Below, one piece after another: positions 14,507 through 16,389 of a DNA stretch of 16,389 nucleotides. The translations under genes were made by a program, and so were the position numbers. Origin of the DNA: Promethearchaeota archaeon (lineage in GTDB: Archaea; Asgardarchaeota; Lokiarchaeia; Sigynarchaeales; SOKP01). The stretch spans positions 1-16,389 of the forward strand of contig JAEOTJ010000150.1 of assembly GCA_016839905.1 (NCBI GenBank), written 5' to 3'. The notes below the pieces were generated by a model. That model saw only the letters and a program-made list of their open reading frames with translations, was not told the origin of the DNA and searched no databases. Each line of letters opens with the position of its first letter. Position 1 is the first letter of the stretch.

Positions 14507-15196
14507 TTATAAAAATTTTTGTATTGTTTTAATTAATTTGAATGCGACATTGTTTTCTTTTATAATCTCATCTGCTTTATGCATAATTTGACTTTTCTTT
14601 GAGTGGTTAAAAAATTTAGAGTGTATTGCTATGGAATGAGCCCCAACATTAATGGCCCCTTCAATATCGCGGTAAGTATCCCCGATTACAATAACATCTG
14701 CGGGATCAACATTTAATCTTTCACAAATATGATTGAGGTGTTCAGGATGGGGTTTTGGATTTTCGACATCATCTCTTCCCACGATAATATCAAAATATGT
14801 TAATATATTTACGGTTTTAAGCGAGATTTTAGCATTTTCATTAGTATTATATGTATAAATCGCTTGTTTTAAATTGCTCTCCTTAGCAAATTCAAGAACC
14901 TTATCAATATCTTCAATAATTTTAGCATTTATTGCTGCCTCGTATTCTACTGCCACTACTGCCCTATTAACATTATTTATTATATTTTTAACCTTTTTAT
15001 GCTCATATTCCGAGGATTCAAAGAATTCTTTTGACTTTTTTATAGTGTCTAAAATACTATTTTCAATTGTAAGTAAATCTTTTGGTACTCCATTCCCATT
15101 TAGGATCTTTATAGCTGCTTTACGAGCACGAATGAAATCAATTTTAAAATGAATTAGCGTACCATCCAAATCCCAAACTAACGCTTTTACCACCAT
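14507..15196 (-). CDS. HAD-superfamily hydrolase, phosphoglycolate-phosphatase-like
   Basis: A 229-residue cytoplasmic phosphatase-type protein. All HAD motifs are visible: motif I VWDLDGTL with nucleophile D9 and acid/base D11; motif II with T115 in IYTYNT; motif III lysine in ENPKPHPEHL near residue 148; motif IV IGDTYRDIEG with the metal-binding Asp pair at 173-177. The helical cap inserted after motif I (about 18-95) marks the C1 class that includes phosphoglycolate phosphatase. The substrate cannot be read from the sequence. Its ATG at 15196 directly abuts the TAA of the upstream thpR gene (15199-15197), so the two are cotranscribed and likely translationally coupled. A T-rich spacer of 100 bases separates it from DUF211. 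Confidence 0.92.
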   Translation of the reverse strand: MVVKALVWDLDGTLIHFKIDFIRARKAAIKILNGNGVPKDLLTIENSILDTIKKSKEFFESSEYEHKKVKNIINNVNRAVVAVEYEAAINAKIIEDIDKVLEFAKESNLKQAIYTYNTNENAKISLKTVNILTYFDIIVGRDDVENPKPHPEHLNHICERLNVDPADVIVIGDTYRDIEGAINVGAHSIAIHSKFFNHSKKSQIMHKADEIIKENNVAFKLIKTIQKFL

Positions 15197-15787
15197 TTAA
15201 TACACCAAGTCAGAATATATAGGTCCCTTAGGGGTTAAAACAGATTTTTTGAACTTAATTTGATCGATTTTACAGTTTCCAAATTCTAAATTCTTACTTT
15301 CCTTAATTAATTTCTTAAAAACGTCAAAATTTTTATAATTAACCTTATTAGATTTTAATCTACCAATAGTAACATGTGGTTGGAATTTAGTTCTTTTATC
15401 TTTTTGGATTTTAAGTTTTTGGCTTAAAATAGTCTCAACTTTATCTTTTATGTCTTGTAAGAATTGAAGATTCCCATTTAATTTCATCCATAATACTGAA
15501 TGATTTCTAAATTGTCCAGCGCCTTTTAATTTATACTCAAATACTTTACCTTGAAATATCTTTTTATTTATTTCTTCCTGCAGGATAGTATAAATTTTTG
15601 GCGCAGTTGATTCATGAATATTCCCTAAGAATTTTACGGTCATATGGATGTTTTCGGGTTTGACAAGCTTCAAATTAGGTTGATTATTCTTTAAACGATT
15701 ACCATATGAGATAATATTTTCAATTGTTTCAGGTTCTTTAATCTCGAAAGCAATAAAACTACGAATAATATTTGATGGGTTCATCAT
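15197..15787 (-). CDS. thpR: RNA 2',3'-cyclic phosphodiesterase (LigT/ThpR)
   Basis: A 196-residue member of the 2H phosphoesterase superfamily, which opens 2',3'-cyclic phosphates on RNA to 2'-phosphates; the family was first named 2'-5' RNA ligase. Both catalytic H-x-T motifs are present: NIHMTVKFLG with H48 and T50, and FQPHVTIGRL with H138 and T140. The N-terminal RSFIAFEI and C-terminal KSVLTPKGPIYSDL also fit the family. The length is typical. Two successive ATG codons lie at the start and either could be used. A TATA-like ATAAATATAAAA lies about 35-45 bases upstream. The HAD gene starts at the base after its stop. The divergent 105-base spacer upstream ends in MITE copy 2. Confidence 0.93.
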   Translation of the reverse strand: MMNPSNIIRSFIAFEIKEPETIENIISYGNRLKNNQPNLKLVKPENIHMTVKFLGNIHESTAPKIYTILQEEINKKIFQGKVFEYKLKGAGQFRNHSVLWMKLNGNLQFLQDIKDKVETILSQKLKIQKDKRTKFQPHVTIGRLKSNKVNYKNFDVFKKLIKESKNLEFGNCKIDQIKFKKSVLTPKGPIYSDLVY

Positions 15788-15884
15788 TTTTATTCGGCTT
15801 TAATACTTATTTAATTTTATATTTATTGAAAATAATCTATTGATAAATGAAAAAAAAATCCTCCTTAATGTTAAGTTTAACTGA

Positions 15885-15892
15885 AGATGTTT
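15885..15892. repeat. Target-site duplication of MITE copy 2, left
   Basis: AGATGTTT, repeated exactly at 16013-16020 on the other side of the 120-bp element. It differs from the duplication at copy 1, as expected for independent insertions. Confidence 0.88.
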
Positions 15893-16012
15893 GATAAAAT
15901 GTTAAGTTATTTGTAAATTATTTTTTTTTTCGATAGATTCCTAATCTTCCTTATGTGAGATGTATAATTTGTATCTTTTTAATTTCTTCTACAAAAAATA
16001 TAACATTTAATC
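15893..16012 (-). mobile_element. MITE-like element, copy 2 (120 bp)
   Basis: The second copy of the 120-bp element, in the opposite orientation to 819-938. Aligned in the same direction, the copies differ at six positions, mainly inside and near an A-run, with no length change. The ends read GATAAAATGTTA at 15893 and TAACATTTAATC at 16012. It is flanked by the perfect 8-bp direct repeat AGATGTTT. It holds no open frame worth naming. It lies between thpR and the gene leaving the window on the right, and its GATTAAATG end faces that gene, the same relative arrangement as copy 1 and uS13. Confidence 0.92.
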
Positions 16013-16020
16013 AGATGTTT
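16013..16020. repeat. Target-site duplication of MITE copy 2, right
   Basis: AGATGTTT, identical to 15885-15892. Confidence 0.88.
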
Positions 16021-16221
16021 GTAGATAGAGAAAAACTAAAAGTTAAGTATGAGGACGATATTAGAAATGCTATTATAATCTTTAAATTATAATGGGTAAA
16101 TTTTTATTTTAGATTTCATTGTTTTGATCAAATACTAAGTAAAACTTCTTTGAAAAATAATGTTAATATCCTTCCCAAAGGAAGGATCGTTTCGTGCAAT
16201 AATCCCAATCCTGTGTTTGAC

Positions 16222-16389
16222 ATGAGCGAAGAAAAACTAGCAATACATAAAAGAAAAGTAGAAGCGATCTCTGAAATGGTTAGAAATGCGTACGATAACG
16301 CGAAGCCGGGAGAATATTTCTCTCTAAAAAAGGCGAGCGTTTCCCACATGGCTCCACAGCCGGATAACCCGATCTATAGCGACAAGCCG
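16222..16389 (+). CDS. N-terminal part of an unidentified protein, possibly FAD-dependent oxidoreductase; cut by window edge
   Basis: A plus-strand frame open to the window end. From ATG 16222 it reads MSEEKLAIHKRKVEAISEMV, then RNAYDNAKPGEYFSLKKASV and SHMAPQPDNPIYSDKP. A GTG at 16213 and a TTG at 16150 are alternative starts; no convincing ribosome binding site selects between them. From about 16170 the sequence is clearly richer in G+C than the flanking spacers and most neighbouring genes, supporting real coding use. A helix followed by a SLKK..VSHM.P.P segment is reminiscent of the entry to the FAD-binding domain of some D-lactate-dehydrogenase-like oxidases, but 56 residues are too few to be sure. 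The opposite-strand frame here is a shadow. Confidence 0.5.
   Translation, partial: MSEEKLAIHKRKVEAISEMVRNAYDNAKPGEYFSLKKASVSHMAPQPDNPIYSDKP

Noticed and set aside
15858..15868. AAGGAGGAT on the minus strand as a ribosome binding site
   Set aside because: It is followed by a run of Ts and no start codon with an open frame at a suitable distance.
15867..15908. AATGTTAAGTT at 15867-15877 repeated at 15898-15908 as a nested element end
   Set aside because: Only 11 bases are shared, one copy is inside the element and the other lacks any further similarity or flanking repeat, so it is probably chance in A+T-rich DNA.
1..16389. tRNA, rRNA, CRISPR array, transposase gene or replication origin
   Set aside because: Read by eye, no T-loop-like motif, regularly spaced direct repeats, transposase motifs or origin-type repeat cluster was found; a covariance-model scan could still reveal a cryptic small RNA.

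Overview
The window is very A+T-rich DNA from an archaeon, most likely an Asgard archaeon of the Lokiarchaeia type. Support: archaeal-type ribosomal genes in the order uS13-uS4, a coenzyme F420 gene (CofC-like), a TrmB-type regulator, a DUF211 gene, an archaeal histone with a lysine-rich N-terminal tail, and a Ras/Rab-like small GTPase. No one gene proves this; the GTPase plus tailed histone in low-GC archaeal DNA is the best argument.

Layout. Positions 1-747 (minus strand) hold the start of a ribosomal operon, uS13 then a truncated uS4. Positions 811-946 hold a 120-bp non-coding mobile element (MITE-like) with an 8-bp target duplication, just upstream of uS13. Positions 972-3830 (minus) encode a 952-residue protein with an HNH nuclease motif, a zinc ribbon and a segment resembling a TFIIB/TFB cyclin repeat; I do not recognise the family. 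Positions 4166-6733 (plus) carry seryl-tRNA synthetase and a coiled-coil protein. Positions 6749-10957 (minus) carry an N6-adenine DNA methyltransferase, a TrmB-like regulator, a Ras-like GTPase and a divergent CofC-like protein (listed in transcription order). Positions 11446-12523 (plus) carry the histone and a small zinc-finger protein. Positions 12529-15787 (minus) carry an RNA 2',3'-cyclic phosphodiesterase (ThpR/LigT), a HAD phosphatase, a DUF211 gene that appears frameshifted, a conserved-looking unknown, a DUF2299-like protein and a HIT hydrolase. Positions 15885-16020 hold a second copy of the 120-bp element, inverted relative to the first and with its own different 8-bp target duplication. 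From 16222 a less A+T-rich plus-strand gene runs off the end.

How it fits together. Most genes are chromosomal housekeeping or information-processing genes (translation, tRNA charging, chromatin, RNA-end processing, nucleotide hydrolysis, F420) in short operons. The accessory signals are the HNH protein, the orphan methyltransferase and the two 120-bp elements. The best-supported unexpected result is the element pair: 114 of 120 positions identical, both exactly 120 bp, both with terminal inverted repeats starting GAT and both with perfect 8-bp direct repeats at the edges. One copy has landed in and duplicated a TATA-box-like sequence in front of the uS13 operon. No transposase is in the window, so the elements would be mobilised in trans. 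No tRNA, rRNA or CRISPR array was seen.
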